NCBI GenBank assembly: GCA_045577455.1
Contig: JAZNIJ010000211.1
Span: forward strand, 42,690 to 106,689
Length of the DNA: 64,000 bases
Source of the DNA: SIG653 sp045577455
GTDB taxonomy: Bacteria > Bacillota > Clostridia > Oscillospirales > CAG-382
Direction: 5' to 3'
This document shows, one piece after another, positions 1-8,824 of the stretch. The notes under the pieces were generated by a model. That model was not told the DNA's origin. It saw nothing but the letters and a program-made list of their open reading frames with translations, and did no database searches. The stretch's first letter is position 1. Each line of letters begins with the position of its first letter. Position numbers and translations under genes: made by a program.

Positions 1-1620
1 GATACAACTTCAACTACGGGCGAAGGGCTGAAAGCTGTTGTTGATGCAGCAATTGCTTTAAAGGGTAAGGAACAAAAAGCACCATATGAACAGGGAAATG
101 TTGACTTAACAGATAAAAGCTCTGTTGTTGAAGCCGATAAAAAGCGTTTTGCCTTTGTTAATAACATAGTTTCCGCAGTTGAAAAGAGGAGCGTTTTAAC
201 AAGAGAAAAAAATAAGCAGGATAAAATAGACGATATACTTTTAAATAAATGGGTTGGTATTCCTATTTTTGCAATTGTTATGTATCTTGTTTTCTGGGTA
301 TCTCAGGTAGGGCCAGGTGTTTGGCTTGCAGAAGGAGTTGAAGTTGGTGGGAAATCGATTCCGGGTCTTGTTTCTCTTATAGAAATGGTGGGCGACAAGG
401 TTGCTGTATTGATGGAAAACTCATCTCCGATTCTTCAGGCGATAGTTGTTGACGGAATAATTGGGGGCGTTGGAGCAGTTGTTGGCTTCTTGCCATTGGT
501 TATGGTTATGTATTTCCTTCTTGCCCTACTTGAAGACTGTGGATATATGGCAAGAGTTTCTGTTGTTCTTGACCCGATTTTCAAAAAAGTTGGTTTGTCG
601 GGAAAATCTGTAATACCTTTTGTTATCGGCACAGGATGTGCGATTCCCGGCGTTATGGCTTGCAGAACAATAAGAGACGAAAGAGAACGCAGAGCAACTG
701 CAATGCTCACACCGTTCATTCCCTGCGGAGCTAAAATTCCTGTTATAGCACTTCTTACAGGTCTTTTCTTCCCAAAATCCTCCTGGATAGCTCCTGCAAT
801 GTATTTCCTTGGACTTGTAATTATATTTTTGGGCGCTTTACTTATTAAATGGATTTCGGGATATAAATATAGAAAGTCATTCTTTATAATTGAGCTTCCT
901 GAATATAAAATTCCCTCTGTTTGGAACGCAGTAAAATCAATGTGTGCTCGCGGTTGGTCTTATATTGTAAAAGCGGGAACAATAATTCTCCTTTGTAACG
1001 CAGTTGTTACAATTATGTTGAACTTCACATGGTCTTTTGAAATTGCAGAAAATGCTGAAGATTCCATACTTCACAGCGTTTCCAGCCCTCTTTCTGTGTT
1101 GCTCATACCCCTTGGTTTTGGAATGTGGCAATTAGCCGCCGCCGCAATCACGGGCTTTATAGCAAAAGAAGAAGTTGTTGGAACTTTAGGCGCAATTTTC
1201 TCTGCTCTTGCAGTTGGAGAAGAATTTGAGCTTTTGGAAGCAGGAAACGGAACAGGACCCGTAGTTATGGGAATCTCTGCTGTTGCAGGTCTTGCATATC
1301 TTGTGTTTAACCTTTTCACACCACCTTGCTTTGCCGCAATCGGTGCAATGAATTCGGAAATAAAGAATAAGAAATGGCTCTTTGCAGGAATCGGTTTACA
1401 GCTCACTGTTGGTTATACTCTCGCATATCTGGTGTATCAGATTGGTACATTGATTAACGATGGAAAAGTTGGAGACGGTTTCGTCGGTGGACTTGTTGCG
1501 ATTGGTGTTGCTGTTGTCTTTATTGTTGCGCTTGGTATAAGGTCAAATGCTAAAATGAAGGCAGAATATGAGGCAAAGCGCGCCGCAATGAAGGCAAAGC
1601 GCAACAATGTGAATGTGTAA
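1..1620 (+). CDS. feoB: Ferrous iron transporter FeoB, 3' part
   Basis: The reading frame is open from base 1, so the gene starts outside the window; 539 residues remain, and about 160-200 N-terminal residues (most of the G domain) would be missing against a usual length near 700. Residues 4-10 (STTGEGL) look like the end of the GTPase domain, followed by a linker and then many membrane segments from about residue 83. The gate motif GTGCAIPGVMACR is visible near residue 210, and a second gate-like stretch (FIPCGAKIPV) follows. The family imports Fe2+ across the inner membrane. The next gene is the usual Cys-rich FeoB partner. The C-terminus is basic and Ala/Lys-rich. The 3' end is partly duplicated in tandem (see 1596-1691). 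Confidence 0.95.
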   Translation, partial: DTTSTTGEGLKAVVDAAIALKGKEQKAPYEQGNVDLTDKSSVVEADKKRFAFVNNIVSAVEKRSVLTREKNKQDKIDDILLNKWVGIPIFAIVMYLVFWVSQVGPGVWLAEGVEVGGKSIPGLVSLIEMVGDKVAVLMENSSPILQAIVVDGIIGGVGAVVGFLPLVMVMYFLLALLEDCGYMARVSVVLDPIFKKVGLSGKSVIPFVIGTGCAIPGVMACRTIRDERERRATAMLTPFIPCGAKIPVIALLTGLFFPKSSWIAPAMYFLGLVIIFLGALLIKWISGYKYRKSFFIIELPEYKIPSVWNAVKSMCARGWSYIVKAGTIILLCNAVVTIMLNFTWSFEIAENAEDSILHSVSSPLSVLLIPLGFGMWQLAAAAITGFIAKEEVVGTLGAIFSALAVGEEFELLEAGNGTGPVVMGISAVAGLAYLVFNLFTPPCFAAIGAMNSEIKNKKWLFAGIGLQLTVGYTLAYLVYQIGTLINDGKVGDGFVGGLVAIGVAVVFIVALGIRSNAKMKAEYEAKRAAMKAKRNNVNV

Positions 1621-1691
1621 TATTGAAGCCACATTTAATGAAAAGCGTAACGGTGTGAGCGTGTAATATCAAAGCAACATTTAATGAAAAG
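1596..1691. repeat. 46-bp imperfect tandem duplication across the feoB stop codon
   Basis: The last 25 bases of feoB plus 21 bases of 3' flank (1596-1641) are repeated at 1642-1687, and a third copy begins at 1688. Each copy starts AAAGCG and ends ACATTTAATG. The second copy carries scattered substitutions but keeps the position of the TAA stop. Confidence 0.8.
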
Positions 1692-1737
1692 TAATTTGAT
1701 TTTTTGAATTTTTATACTTATTGTGGGGAGGGATACT

Positions 1738-1953
1738 ATGCTTACGGATATAATTGTTTCAATAATCTTGTGTTTTATCTTCGGCGGTGCTATATACTAT
1801 ATAGTTAAGTCGAAAAAAAGCGGCAAGCGTTGTATCGGTTGCCCTGATGCAAGCGTATGTGGAAAGAAAAAATGCGAATGTGAAAACATTGTGCCGAAGA
1901 AAGAATTCAAGGTTGAACGAAACGAAACAACTTTTAACGGCTTTGAAAAGTAA
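1738..1953 (+). CDS. FeoB-associated Cys-rich membrane protein
   Basis: This 71-residue protein has one N-terminal membrane segment (about residues 4-23), then a short cytoplasmic tail with five cysteines at about 32, 35, 41, 46 and 48 (CIGCPDASVC then CEC). That layout matches the small Cys-rich proteins encoded after feoB in Firmicutes, thought to support iron uptake or metal handling; their biochemistry is not settled. I chose the ATG at 1738 over the in-frame GTG at 1723 because the GGGGAGGG at 1724-1732 is then a well-spaced ribosome site. It lies 117 bp after feoB and is probably cotranscribed. Confidence 0.85.
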   Translation: MLTDIIVSIILCFIFGGAIYYIVKSKKSGKRCIGCPDASVCGKKKCECENIVPKKEFKVERNETTFNGFEK

Positions 1954-2049
1954 AAATATCTTTAAAGGCGTTTATTTCTTGTTTGGTTTATGATTTCTTT
2001 TGTAAGAATCCTTATTTTTATATAGTTGTCTTTTATCGTACATTTCAAA

Positions 2050-2090
2050 AAAAGGATACTCAATACCTTATCGGTAAAGAGTATCCTTTT
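2050..2090. terminator. Bidirectional terminator between convergent genes
   Basis: A perfect 12-bp stem (AAAAGGATACTC / GAGTATCCTTTT) with a 17-base loop has A-rich and T-rich flanks, so it can stop both the feo transcript and the minus-strand surface protein gene. Confidence 0.85.
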
Positions 2091-2151
2091 GCCGTATTTA
2101 AATAATGATAAATAGCAATGTTAAAGCACCTATTAAAACGGAAGTTTCTGT

Positions 2152-3666
2152 TTATTTTCTTTTGTTTTTTCTGTGTTTTAAAAAGAAAACAACACCACAG
2201 GCAGAGATAACAACGCAAGCTGAAAGTATTATGGGCAGGAGATAATTATTATCTTTTTCTTTGTCAGTTATTTTCATATTTATACTTTGAGTTGTTGGAA
2301 TGTAATTTCCGTTATTATCGTAAGCTGTAACAACCGCAAGATAGTCGCCTGCTTCTTTTGGTGGAGAGGTGAGGATGGTGTGGTTTGCGCCACCGTTCCA
2401 TTTATAATACTCTGTTTTAAATAAAACATCTTCGGGAGAAACAGAAATTTGTATATGCTGTTCTTCACCGTTGTATTCGAATTCCGAGGTAATAACCTTA
2501 ATTTCAGGTGTTGCAGGGGTTATTGTTAAATATCCATATGCGTAAGTTCGTTTATAATGCTTTGTATCTGTTGGATATGCAATAATTGAATATTTTCCTG
2601 CTTTTTTTATGGGAATAGAGGTTTCTTCCATACTTGTATTTCCGTTTTCGTCAATGGCAAAAGCTGTGAAAGATATGTCCATCCCTGAAATTTCCGACTT
2701 TGCAGTTGGTGAAACACCACCGAATATATATGGGGTTTCAACGCTGTTTACGGTTATCGTTGTTTGGATTTTATCAATGAATATCGACCCTTCACCAATG
2801 CAAGTGCTACCAAGGAAATAACCGCATACATATTCTCCCGGTTCAGTAGGGATGTCTTTTGTGTAAGGTGAATATGTTCCATCTCGGTATGTGGTTTTGT
2901 ACATAATTTCCCCTTCTATCGCCACAGGAGACAGGGTGTATTTACATTCTATAGGTGTGCTTGGGTTGTAAACCGTTGTAATATTTTCAAATTTGCAAGT
3001 GAAAGAAGGTGGAACAGAAAGCCCTCGTTCTTCAGCCGATAGTTTCTTGCCCCTGTATGGTGCAATTTCGTATACAAGATATTTGTTTTCACATTCTATG
3101 CCTGGGTTTGAAGATGTAACATTGAAAACAGTGTAAAATAACCCTAAATCTTTAGGAGCTTCTATAGGGTTTTGAGGAACGGATGATATATCGTCAATGG
3201 GAAAATATTTAATGTCAATGTCAAGGAAATCCTTTGCCCACGATGGCTCAATAGAGTAGGAAACGGGGTTATCCATTTTTGAATATGCAACTGTATGGTA
3301 GTTGGTTATTATTTTCGCCTTAACGCTTTCAATTGTAACAACCGAAGTTGCTTTAGCGGATGAATATTTCTCATTTCCTTGAAAAGATGCTGTTATTTCA
3401 TATTTCCCGGGCTTATCAAGGGGCAGAGAGATAGTCTGGGATGTTGCAATATCAACTGCGGAATAAGTGATTTGAGACACAACGGAGCTGTGGGAAACCT
3501 TTGCTTTGGGATAGTAACCTTTAAGGGAGTATTGTACGGTTTCATCTTCAAGAGTAATTGTAATTTCAGTTTTTGCGCTCGCTGAAATAAGGGCATAATT
3601 ATACCCTGCAAAAGCTATATATATAGATGTAAAAAGCAAAATAAATAAGAATGACCGTTTTTTCAT
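2152..3666 (-). CDS. Surface protein with Ig-like (MBG-type) repeats and C-terminal membrane anchor
   Basis: The 504-residue protein opens with a signal sequence (MKKRSFLFILLFTSIYIAFA). It then has repeated beta-sandwich-like units with recurring PGKYEI / AGDYLAVV turns and phrases such as NEKYSSAKATSVVTIE and KHYKRTYAYGYLTITPA. These resemble the bacterial Ig-like MBG/YDG fold of cell-surface proteins. A hydrophobic segment (LLPIILSACVVISACGVVFF) and a basic tail (KHRKNKRK) anchor the C-terminus. I start it at 3666 because the signal peptide begins there; an upstream in-frame ATG at 3723 would add a non-signal leader. It stands alone, convergent with the feo genes. The binding target is unknown. 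Confidence 0.7.
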   Translation of the reverse strand: MKKRSFLFILLFTSIYIAFAGYNYALISASAKTEITITLEDETVQYSLKGYYPKAKVSHSSVVSQITYSAVDIATSQTISLPLDKPGKYEITASFQGNEKYSSAKATSVVTIESVKAKIITNYHTVAYSKMDNPVSYSIEPSWAKDFLDIDIKYFPIDDISSVPQNPIEAPKDLGLFYTVFNVTSSNPGIECENKYLVYEIAPYRGKKLSAEERGLSVPPSFTCKFENITTVYNPSTPIECKYTLSPVAIEGEIMYKTTYRDGTYSPYTKDIPTEPGEYVCGYFLGSTCIGEGSIFIDKIQTTITVNSVETPYIFGGVSPTAKSEISGMDISFTAFAIDENGNTSMEETSIPIKKAGKYSIIAYPTDTKHYKRTYAYGYLTITPATPEIKVITSEFEYNGEEQHIQISVSPEDVLFKTEYYKWNGGANHTILTSPPKEAGDYLAVVTAYDNNGNYIPTTQSINMKITDKEKDNNYLLPIILSACVVISACGVVFFLKHRKNKRK

Positions 3667-3889
3667 AATAACTCTTTTCAAGATTGATAAAGCCATTTTA
3701 TCACATAGAAATGGGTTTTTCAATAGGTTTTACAAAAAACAAAAAAATATGACTTTTTATTTGTATATGTGAGCAAAAATAAGGAAAAATATGTTTAATT
3801 CAAAAGTGAATAAAATATGATATGCGGTGAATTTGCACTTTGATAGGGTGAAAATTTTGGCTTAAAGATAAAAATATTTCACTTAAGTA

Positions 3890-3918
3890 TTGATTTTTTG
3901 AATACATTGTGGTAGTAT
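3890..3918 (+). promoter_or_regulatory. Promoter for ung-maf
   Basis: TTGATT at 3890-3895 and TAGTAT at 3913-3918 are separated by 17 bases, about 45 bp before the ung start. Confidence 0.7.
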
Positions 3919-3961
3919 ATAAAGATGGAAAATAAAGATAAAAAGCAAGGATTATTGCGCT

Positions 3962-4633
3962 ATGGTAAATTTAGGCAATTCTTGGGATGCTCTTTTAGGG
4001 GAAGAATTCAAAAAAGGGTATTATCTTCGTCTCAGACAATTTTTGAAAGAAGAATATTTAGGTAGCAAACATAAAATTTTTCCCGAAATGTCTAATATTT
4101 TCAATGCTTTAAGATATACTGATTATAACGATGTTAAGGTTGTGATTTTGGGGCAAGACCCATATCATGGCGAAGGGCAAGCCCATGGACTTTGCTTTTC
4201 CGTTCAAAGGGGAACAAAGCCCCCACCTTCTCTTGTTAATATTTTCAAAGAGCTGAATTCAGATTTGGGAGTGGAAATTCCATCCCACGGTGAGCTGACA
4301 GCTTGGGCGAAAAACGGAGTTTTGTTGCTTAACACTGTTCTTACTGTAAGAGAAGGCGCACCGACAAGCCATAGAGGTATGGGCTGGGAGGTATTCACCG
4401 ATAAGGTTATATCTTTGCTTGGAAAAAGGGAAAAACCAATGGTATTTATGCTTTGGGGCAGTTTTGCAAAAAGCAAGGTACAGCTTATAGATTCAAAAAA
4501 ACATCTTGTTTTAACGGCAGCGCATCCGAGTCCCTTATCTGCATATAATGGGTTCTTTGGTTGCAGGCATTTTTCTTATGCAAACGCCTTTTTGAAAGCC
4601 AACGGAATTGAAGAAGTGGATTGGACTTTATAA
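3962..4633 (+). CDS. ung: Uracil-DNA glycosylase, family 1
   Basis: The enzyme removes uracil from DNA to begin base-excision repair. At 223 residues it has the usual family length. The water-activating motif GQDPYHG lies at about residues 64-70, with the catalytic Asp near 66, and the DNA-intercalating loop HPSPLSA starts at residue 188. LLLNTVLTV also matches family 1. The start ATG follows AAGGATT. The stop overlaps the upstream edge of the next gene (maf) closely enough to suggest one transcript from the promoter at 3890. Confidence 0.97.
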   Translation: MVNLGNSWDALLGEEFKKGYYLRLRQFLKEEYLGSKHKIFPEMSNIFNALRYTDYNDVKVVILGQDPYHGEGQAHGLCFSVQRGTKPPPSLVNIFKELNSDLGVEIPSHGELTAWAKNGVLLLNTVLTVREGAPTSHRGMGWEVFTDKVISLLGKREKPMVFMLWGSFAKSKVQLIDSKKHLVLTAAHPSPLSAYNGFFGCRHFSYANAFLKANGIEEVDWTL

Positions 4634-4635
4634 AT

Positions 4636-5202
4636 ATGATTCAAAGAAAAAAAGTTATACTTGCTTCTGCTTCTCCTCGTCGCAGAGAGCTTCTTGCCAA
4701 TATTGGCATCGAATACATATGCAAAACCCCTGTTGTTGAAGAAAAAAGCAACGGTAACGGTGCAGAAATTGTGAAACGCAACGCACTTTCAAAGGCGAAA
4801 TGTCTTGCGGAAACAGGGTATGCTGTAATTGGTGCAGATACGGTTGTTTGCCTTGATGGAAAAATATACGGAAAGCCAAAAGATGAAAAACAAGCAGTTG
4901 AGTTTTTGAAACAGCTTTCTGGAAATTCTCATAAAGTGTATACAGGTGTTGCTGTTGTTGCAGACGGATTTGAAAAAGTTTCCGTTGTTGAAACAACTGT
5001 TAAATTCCGAAACTTGTCTGATGATGAAATTTTAGATTATGTAAAAAGCGGTTCGCCCTTGGATAAGGCGGGGGCTTATGGAATACAGGATTTCGGAGGC
5101 GTTTTTGTTGAAAAAATAGAGGGAGATTATTACAATGTTGTTGGACTCCCTATAACAGAAGTTTATTTGCTTCTTTTTGAATGCGGAGTAATAGGTTATT
5201 AA
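4636..5202 (+). CDS. maf: Maf-family nucleoside triphosphate pyrophosphatase
   Basis: The 188-residue product starts MIQRKKVILASASPRRREL, the family signature, and carries the GADTVV substrate-site motif and the YTGVAV strand. Maf enzymes hydrolyse non-canonical or modified nucleoside triphosphates (dTTP/UTP type) and affect septation when overproduced. An in-frame TTG at 4621 would overlap the end of ung and add five residues; I prefer ATG at 4636 because homologues begin just before the VILASASPRR strand. It lies 2 bp after ung, so the two are almost certainly cotranscribed. Confidence 0.93.
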   Translation: MIQRKKVILASASPRRRELLANIGIEYICKTPVVEEKSNGNGAEIVKRNALSKAKCLAETGYAVIGADTVVCLDGKIYGKPKDEKQAVEFLKQLSGNSHKVYTGVAVVADGFEKVSVVETTVKFRNLSDDEILDYVKSGSPLDKAGAYGIQDFGGVFVEKIEGDYYNVVGLPITEVYLLLFECGVIGY

Positions 5203-5254
5203 AATTGGTTTTATGCAAAACCGAATGATTATTATATACATATAGGAGGGTATT

Positions 5255-6235
5255 TTGGTTTCTATTAAAGACAGAATTTTAACATTTGCCAAAGGGTTAT
5301 TTGTTGGTGGCTCTCTTTCTGTACCCGGAGTTAGCGGTGGCTCAATGGCAATGATTTTGGGAATTTACGATAGATTGATTTTTTCCCTTAACTCTTTGTT
5401 TAAGCCAAATAAAGATGGAAAAATAAATAAAAAGGAAAACTTTTTGTTTTTGCTCGAAGCGGGATTGGGTGGAATTATCGGACTTTTAACCCTATACAAG
5501 TTGATAAGTTACCTTATGCTTGAGTTTGGAATGCAGATGAGCTGTTTCTTTGTAGGAGCGGTTGCAGGAGGAATACCCCTTATTTTTAAGGCGGCAAAGG
5601 TTGTGAAGGTTCGTTTTTCAGACTTTGTGTGGATAATTATAGGCATAGCAACTGTTGTAGGTCTTATGTTTATCCCTGAAGGTCTTTTTAAAGGCGGCAA
5701 CTTTTTTGTTAATATTATAGGCGGTATAATTGTTGCTGCGGCTTTAGTGCTTCCGGGCCTTAGCGTTTCTCATATGCTTGTTATTATGGGACTTTATGAT
5801 TTTGTTCTTGGAAACGCATCGGATTTAAATATAGTTCCTCTTATTCCCTTTGGAATCGGGCTTGTTATAGGCGTTGTTGCTACATCGGGCGGTATGGAAG
5901 TTCTGATGAAAAAATTCAACCGTCAGACATATCTTGCGGTCTTGGGCTTTGTTATCGGCTCTGTTTTCGCACTTGGCAAAGATGTGCTTGAAAAAATAAT
6001 TGTTAAAACCACAGAAGATGGCTATGTGAATATTTTTTCAAATCTTGCAAAGTTGGAAGAAGATGGCAAAAAAATAATTATAACAACCGAAGAACAGTTT
6101 AATGAAGCAGGGCTTATTATGCAAAGTGAGCTTACGGCAGTAGTTTGGATTGTTTGCGCTGTGCTTGTTGCGGTTGGTTTTGCCGTAGTGTTTGCACTCA
6201 GTAAAATGGAAGATAAAAAAACTTCAGATAAATAA
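5255..6235 (+). CDS. popT: DUF368 membrane protein, probable undecaprenyl-phosphate translocase PopT
   Basis: The 326-residue protein has about eight hydrophobic segments and the family motif VPGVSGGSMAMILGIYD at about residues 22-38, echoed by a second inverted half (LVLPGLSVSHMLVIMGLYD). DUF368 proteins were recently assigned to recycling of undecaprenyl phosphate across the membrane in Gram-positive bacteria. The start is TTG at 5255, supported by AGGAGGG at 5244-5250; no closer ATG exists. There is a soluble insertion near residues 250-285 rich in Glu and Lys. It sits 18 bp before serS and after maf in one direction, so the run may be one operon. Confidence 0.85.
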   Translation: MVSIKDRILTFAKGLFVGGSLSVPGVSGGSMAMILGIYDRLIFSLNSLFKPNKDGKINKKENFLFLLEAGLGGIIGLLTLYKLISYLMLEFGMQMSCFFVGAVAGGIPLIFKAAKVVKVRFSDFVWIIIGIATVVGLMFIPEGLFKGGNFFVNIIGGIIVAAALVLPGLSVSHMLVIMGLYDFVLGNASDLNIVPLIPFGIGLVIGVVATSGGMEVLMKKFNRQTYLAVLGFVIGSVFALGKDVLEKIIVKTTEDGYVNIFSNLAKLEEDGKKIIITTEEQFNEAGLIMQSELTAVVWIVCAVLVAVGFAVVFALSKMEDKKTSDK

Positions 6236-6253
6236 TAATACAGGAGACGAAAA

Positions 6254-7540
6254 ATGATTGATATCAGACTTGTAAGAGAAAATCCGGATTTGGTTAGAGA
6301 AAATATCAGAAAGAAGTTTCAGGATTCAAAGCTCCCCTTGGTTGACGAGGTTATTGCTCTTGATAAAGAGTCCAGAGCTGTAAAAGGTGAAGCAGACTCC
6401 CTTCGTGCTGAAAGAAACAAGATTTCTAAAGAAATCGGTGGTCTTATGGCAAAAGGAATGAAAGCGGAAGCAGAAGAGGCAAAGAAAAAGGTAACTGAAA
6501 AATCAGACCGTCTTGCAGAGCTTGAAGCAAAAGAAGCAGAGCTTGAAGAAAGAGTTAAAACTATAATGATGACAATTCCCAACATTATAGATGATAGCGT
6601 TCCCGTTGGAAAAGATGACAGCGAAAATGTTGAAGTTCAGCGTTACGGCGAACCCATAGTTCCCGATTTTGATGTTCCTTATCATACAGAAATTATGGAG
6701 AGCTTCAACGGTATCGACCTTGACAGCGCAGGCAGAGTTGCAGGAAACGGTTTTTATTACCTTATGGGCGATATAGCAAGACTTCATTCCGCAATGACAG
6801 CTTATGCAAGAGATTTTATGATAAACAAGGGATTCACCTATTGTATACCTCCGTTTATGATTCGTTCCAATGTTGTAACAGGCGTTATGAGCTTTGCTGA
6901 AATGGATTCTATGATGTATAAAATTGAAGGCGAAGACCTTTACCTTATTGGAACAAGCGAACATTCAATGATTGGTAAGTTTATTGATACAATAGTTCCC
7001 GAAGAAAAGCTCCCACAAACATTAACCAGCTATTCTCCTTGCTTCCGTAAGGAAAAGGGTGCTCACGGTATCGAAGAAAGAGGTGTTTATCGTATTCACC
7101 AGTTCGAAAAACAGGAAATGATTGTTGTTTGTAAACCAGAAGACAGTATGGAATGGTTCAATAAAATGTGGAGCTACACAGTTGAGCTTTTCCGTTCTCT
7201 CGATATTCCTGTTCGCACTCTTGAATGTTGCTCTGGCGACCTTGCTGACTTAAAGGTTAAATCAATCGATGTTGAGGCATGGTCTCCTCGTCAGAAGAAA
7301 TATTTCGAGGTTGGAAGTTGCTCCAACTTGGGTGATGCTCAGGCAAGACGCCTTAAGATTCGTGTTGCAGGGGCAGATAAGAGCAAATATTTCGCTCATA
7401 CACTTAACAACACCGTTGTTGCTCCTCCTCGTATGCTTATCGCATTTTTGGAAAACAACCTTAATGCAGATGGTAGCGTAAATATCCCTGTTGCTCTCCG
7501 TCCATATATGGGTGGAATGGAAAAAATCTGTAAATCATAA
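6254..7540 (+). CDS. serS: Seryl-tRNA synthetase (variant motif 3)
   Basis: This class II synthetase of 428 residues charges tRNA-Ser. The N-terminal 30-115 region is a Lys/Glu/Ala-rich long coiled-coil arm that would grip the tRNA variable arm. Motif 2 appears as PCFRKEKGAHG. The end reads NNTVVAPPRMLIAFLENN then RPYMGG. Bacterial enzymes usually have a GLAVGR-type motif 3, so APPR is a variant, and SNLGDAQARRLKIRV likewise differs from the common CEDFQARR form. The ATG follows GGAGACG. The 18-bp gap before it leaves no room for a T-box leader. Stop is followed by two strong hairpins. Confidence 0.93.
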   Translation: MIDIRLVRENPDLVRENIRKKFQDSKLPLVDEVIALDKESRAVKGEADSLRAERNKISKEIGGLMAKGMKAEAEEAKKKVTEKSDRLAELEAKEAELEERVKTIMMTIPNIIDDSVPVGKDDSENVEVQRYGEPIVPDFDVPYHTEIMESFNGIDLDSAGRVAGNGFYYLMGDIARLHSAMTAYARDFMINKGFTYCIPPFMIRSNVVTGVMSFAEMDSMMYKIEGEDLYLIGTSEHSMIGKFIDTIVPEEKLPQTLTSYSPCFRKEKGAHGIEERGVYRIHQFEKQEMIVVCKPEDSMEWFNKMWSYTVELFRSLDIPVRTLECCSGDLADLKVKSIDVEAWSPRQKKYFEVGSCSNLGDAQARRLKIRVAGADKSKYFAHTLNNTVVAPPRMLIAFLENNLNADGSVNIPVALRPYMGGMEKICKS

Positions 7541-7621
7541 GGGCGCAAAGGTATAATTTGCCCCAAATATTTGGTGATGGAAAAGTGTGTTTTCCATAGA
7601 GATGAAAAGTGTTGAAAAAAA

Positions 7622-7649
7622 TAACGCCCCGCGGTTAGGCGGGGCGTTA
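7622..7649 (-). terminator. GC-rich terminator, minus strand
   Basis: An 11-bp perfect stem (TAACGCCCCGC / GCGGGGCGTTA) with a six-base loop is followed by a run of T when read on the minus strand and lacks one on the plus strand. It backs up the hairpin at 7688-7725. Confidence 0.7.
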
Positions 7650-7687
7650 GCTTATAATTGCGAAAGTAAAAACTAAAAACTGTTTAA

Positions 7688-7725
7688 AAATTAAACGCCG
7701 ACGGTTAAAAGTCGGCGTTTAATTT
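7688..7725. terminator. Terminator at the end of the DUF2752 gene
   Basis: A 15-bp perfect stem (AAATTAAACGCCGAC and its complement, loop of eight) overlaps the last two bases of the stop codon of the minus-strand gene. AT-rich ends make it usable in both directions, so it may also end serS. Confidence 0.75.
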
Positions 7726-8134
7726 ATGGAATGAAACTAAAAATATTTCTTAAAGCAATATAGCCAAAGCTGATTCCTGTTACGGTGAGAACAAAGGAAG
7801 CGGAACACATTTTGCTGATAACCTTGCGAGACCAAGATAAACCAAAAATCCAACCGCTGTTTACAAGGAATAGATAAAAAATGAAAAACAGCAAAAAAAT
7901 CGGAACATAGGAATTGTATGTAAATGCTTCAGAAATATTTCCTCTCAACAAGGCGTTCACACAGTGTGTGCCACCGCAGGTGAGACATTTTATTCCTAAA
8001 ATTTTATAATACAAACAATCGCTGAGATTATCCAGCATACATGTAGACAACCGTTCACCAAAAACAAGAAAAAACAAAAATAGAAAATCTAAAAGTAAAG
8101 CAACTATTAACTTTACTCTTTTATATTCTCGCAT
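7724..8134 (-). CDS. DUF2752 family membrane protein
   Basis: The 136-residue protein has three or four hydrophobic segments. After the first comes the family signature, a Cys-rich loop KCLTCGGTHCVNALLRGN (about residues 50-67), which matches the DUF2752 pattern of Cys-x-x-Cys-Gly-x-T and a following basic residue. The function of the family is unknown. No clear ribosome site precedes the ATG, and it lies 18 bp behind the DUF4190-like gene, so it is probably translated from the same transcript. It ends inside the hairpin at 7688-7725. Confidence 0.75.
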   Translation of the reverse strand: MREYKRVKLIVALLLDFLFLFFLVFGERLSTCMLDNLSDCLYYKILGIKCLTCGGTHCVNALLRGNISEAFTYNSYVPIFLLFFIFYLFLVNSGWIFGLSWSRKVISKMCSASFVLTVTGISFGYIALRNIFSFIP

Positions 8135-8152
8135 AAGAAAATATTATGTTAG

Positions 8153-8512
8153 TTAAATGCGAATACCGTAATCCGCTAAGATGCTTGCGCCAACGAGAAC
8201 AAGAATTAAACAAACAATATAGAAAACGGTCATTATTATTGAAATAACAAGACCGGCAACACCTAAGCCGTTGCCCATGCCTACCTGTTTGCTTTTGCTC
8301 ATACCTATGCCTGAAAGGATTATGCCAATGATGGATGTTGGCAAACCAACATAAACACCGCCGATGAAGCAACCGATAAAAGAAATTATGCTAAGAACAA
8401 AACCAGCGATTCCAAGACTTTTGCCGGGGTTAACGGGTGGTTGTGGCTGGAAATTATTCTGATAAGGGGGTTGATACTGATTTTGCTGGTAGTTGTTATA
8501 GTTCTGATTCAT
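8153..8512 (-). CDS. DUF4190-like small membrane protein with Asn/Gln/Pro-rich head
   Basis: The 119-residue protein starts with a low-complexity Asn/Gln/Tyr/Pro head of about 40 residues, followed by NPGKSLGIAGFVLSI. That and the second Gly-rich motif GNGLGVAGLVISII are typical of the DUF4190 two-helix domain, in which each helix begins after a Gly-rich turn. The start at 8512 is preceded by GGAGGT at ideal spacing; an upstream in-frame ATG at 8545 lacks one. Role unknown. It is transcribed from the promoter at 8557-8585 together with the DUF2752 gene. Confidence 0.75.
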   Translation of the reverse strand: MNQNYNNYQQNQYQPPYQNNFQPQPPVNPGKSLGIAGFVLSIISFIGCFIGGVYVGLPTSIIGIILSGIGMSKSKQVGMGNGLGVAGLVISIIMTVFYIVCLILVLVGASILADYGIRI

Positions 8513-8556
8513 ACAGATACCTCCGTTTTTTGGGTAAAAACCCATATTGTACGAAA

Positions 8557-8585
8557 ATTATAACATAATTATATTAAAAAATCAA
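8557..8585 (-). promoter_or_regulatory. Promoter for the DUF4190/DUF2752 pair
   Basis: Read on the minus strand, TTGATT (8580-8585) and TATAAT (8557-8562) are 17 bases apart, 45 bp before the start codon. The rest of the 8586-8824 gap shows no gene. Confidence 0.8.
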
Positions 8586-8824
8586 TACTTTTTTTAATAT
8601 TATGTCGTTTTTTATTGCTTGTTGCTGTTTGATTTGTTTTGATGAAGAGTATATTTTCTGATATATTAAACATCGTAAAGGATTGTCTTGTAGAATGTGG
8701 AGATATAATCTTTGAGGGTATCAAAGTGTATTTATCAATTTTAGGAAACAAAACGCTATAACGGTCAATTTTTTCACCTTTTTTGAATATAATAATCATA
8801 AGCAATTCAATTTTGGAGGGTGAA

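Noticed and set aside
6236..6253. T-box leader before serS
   Set aside because: Only 18 bp separate it from the previous gene.
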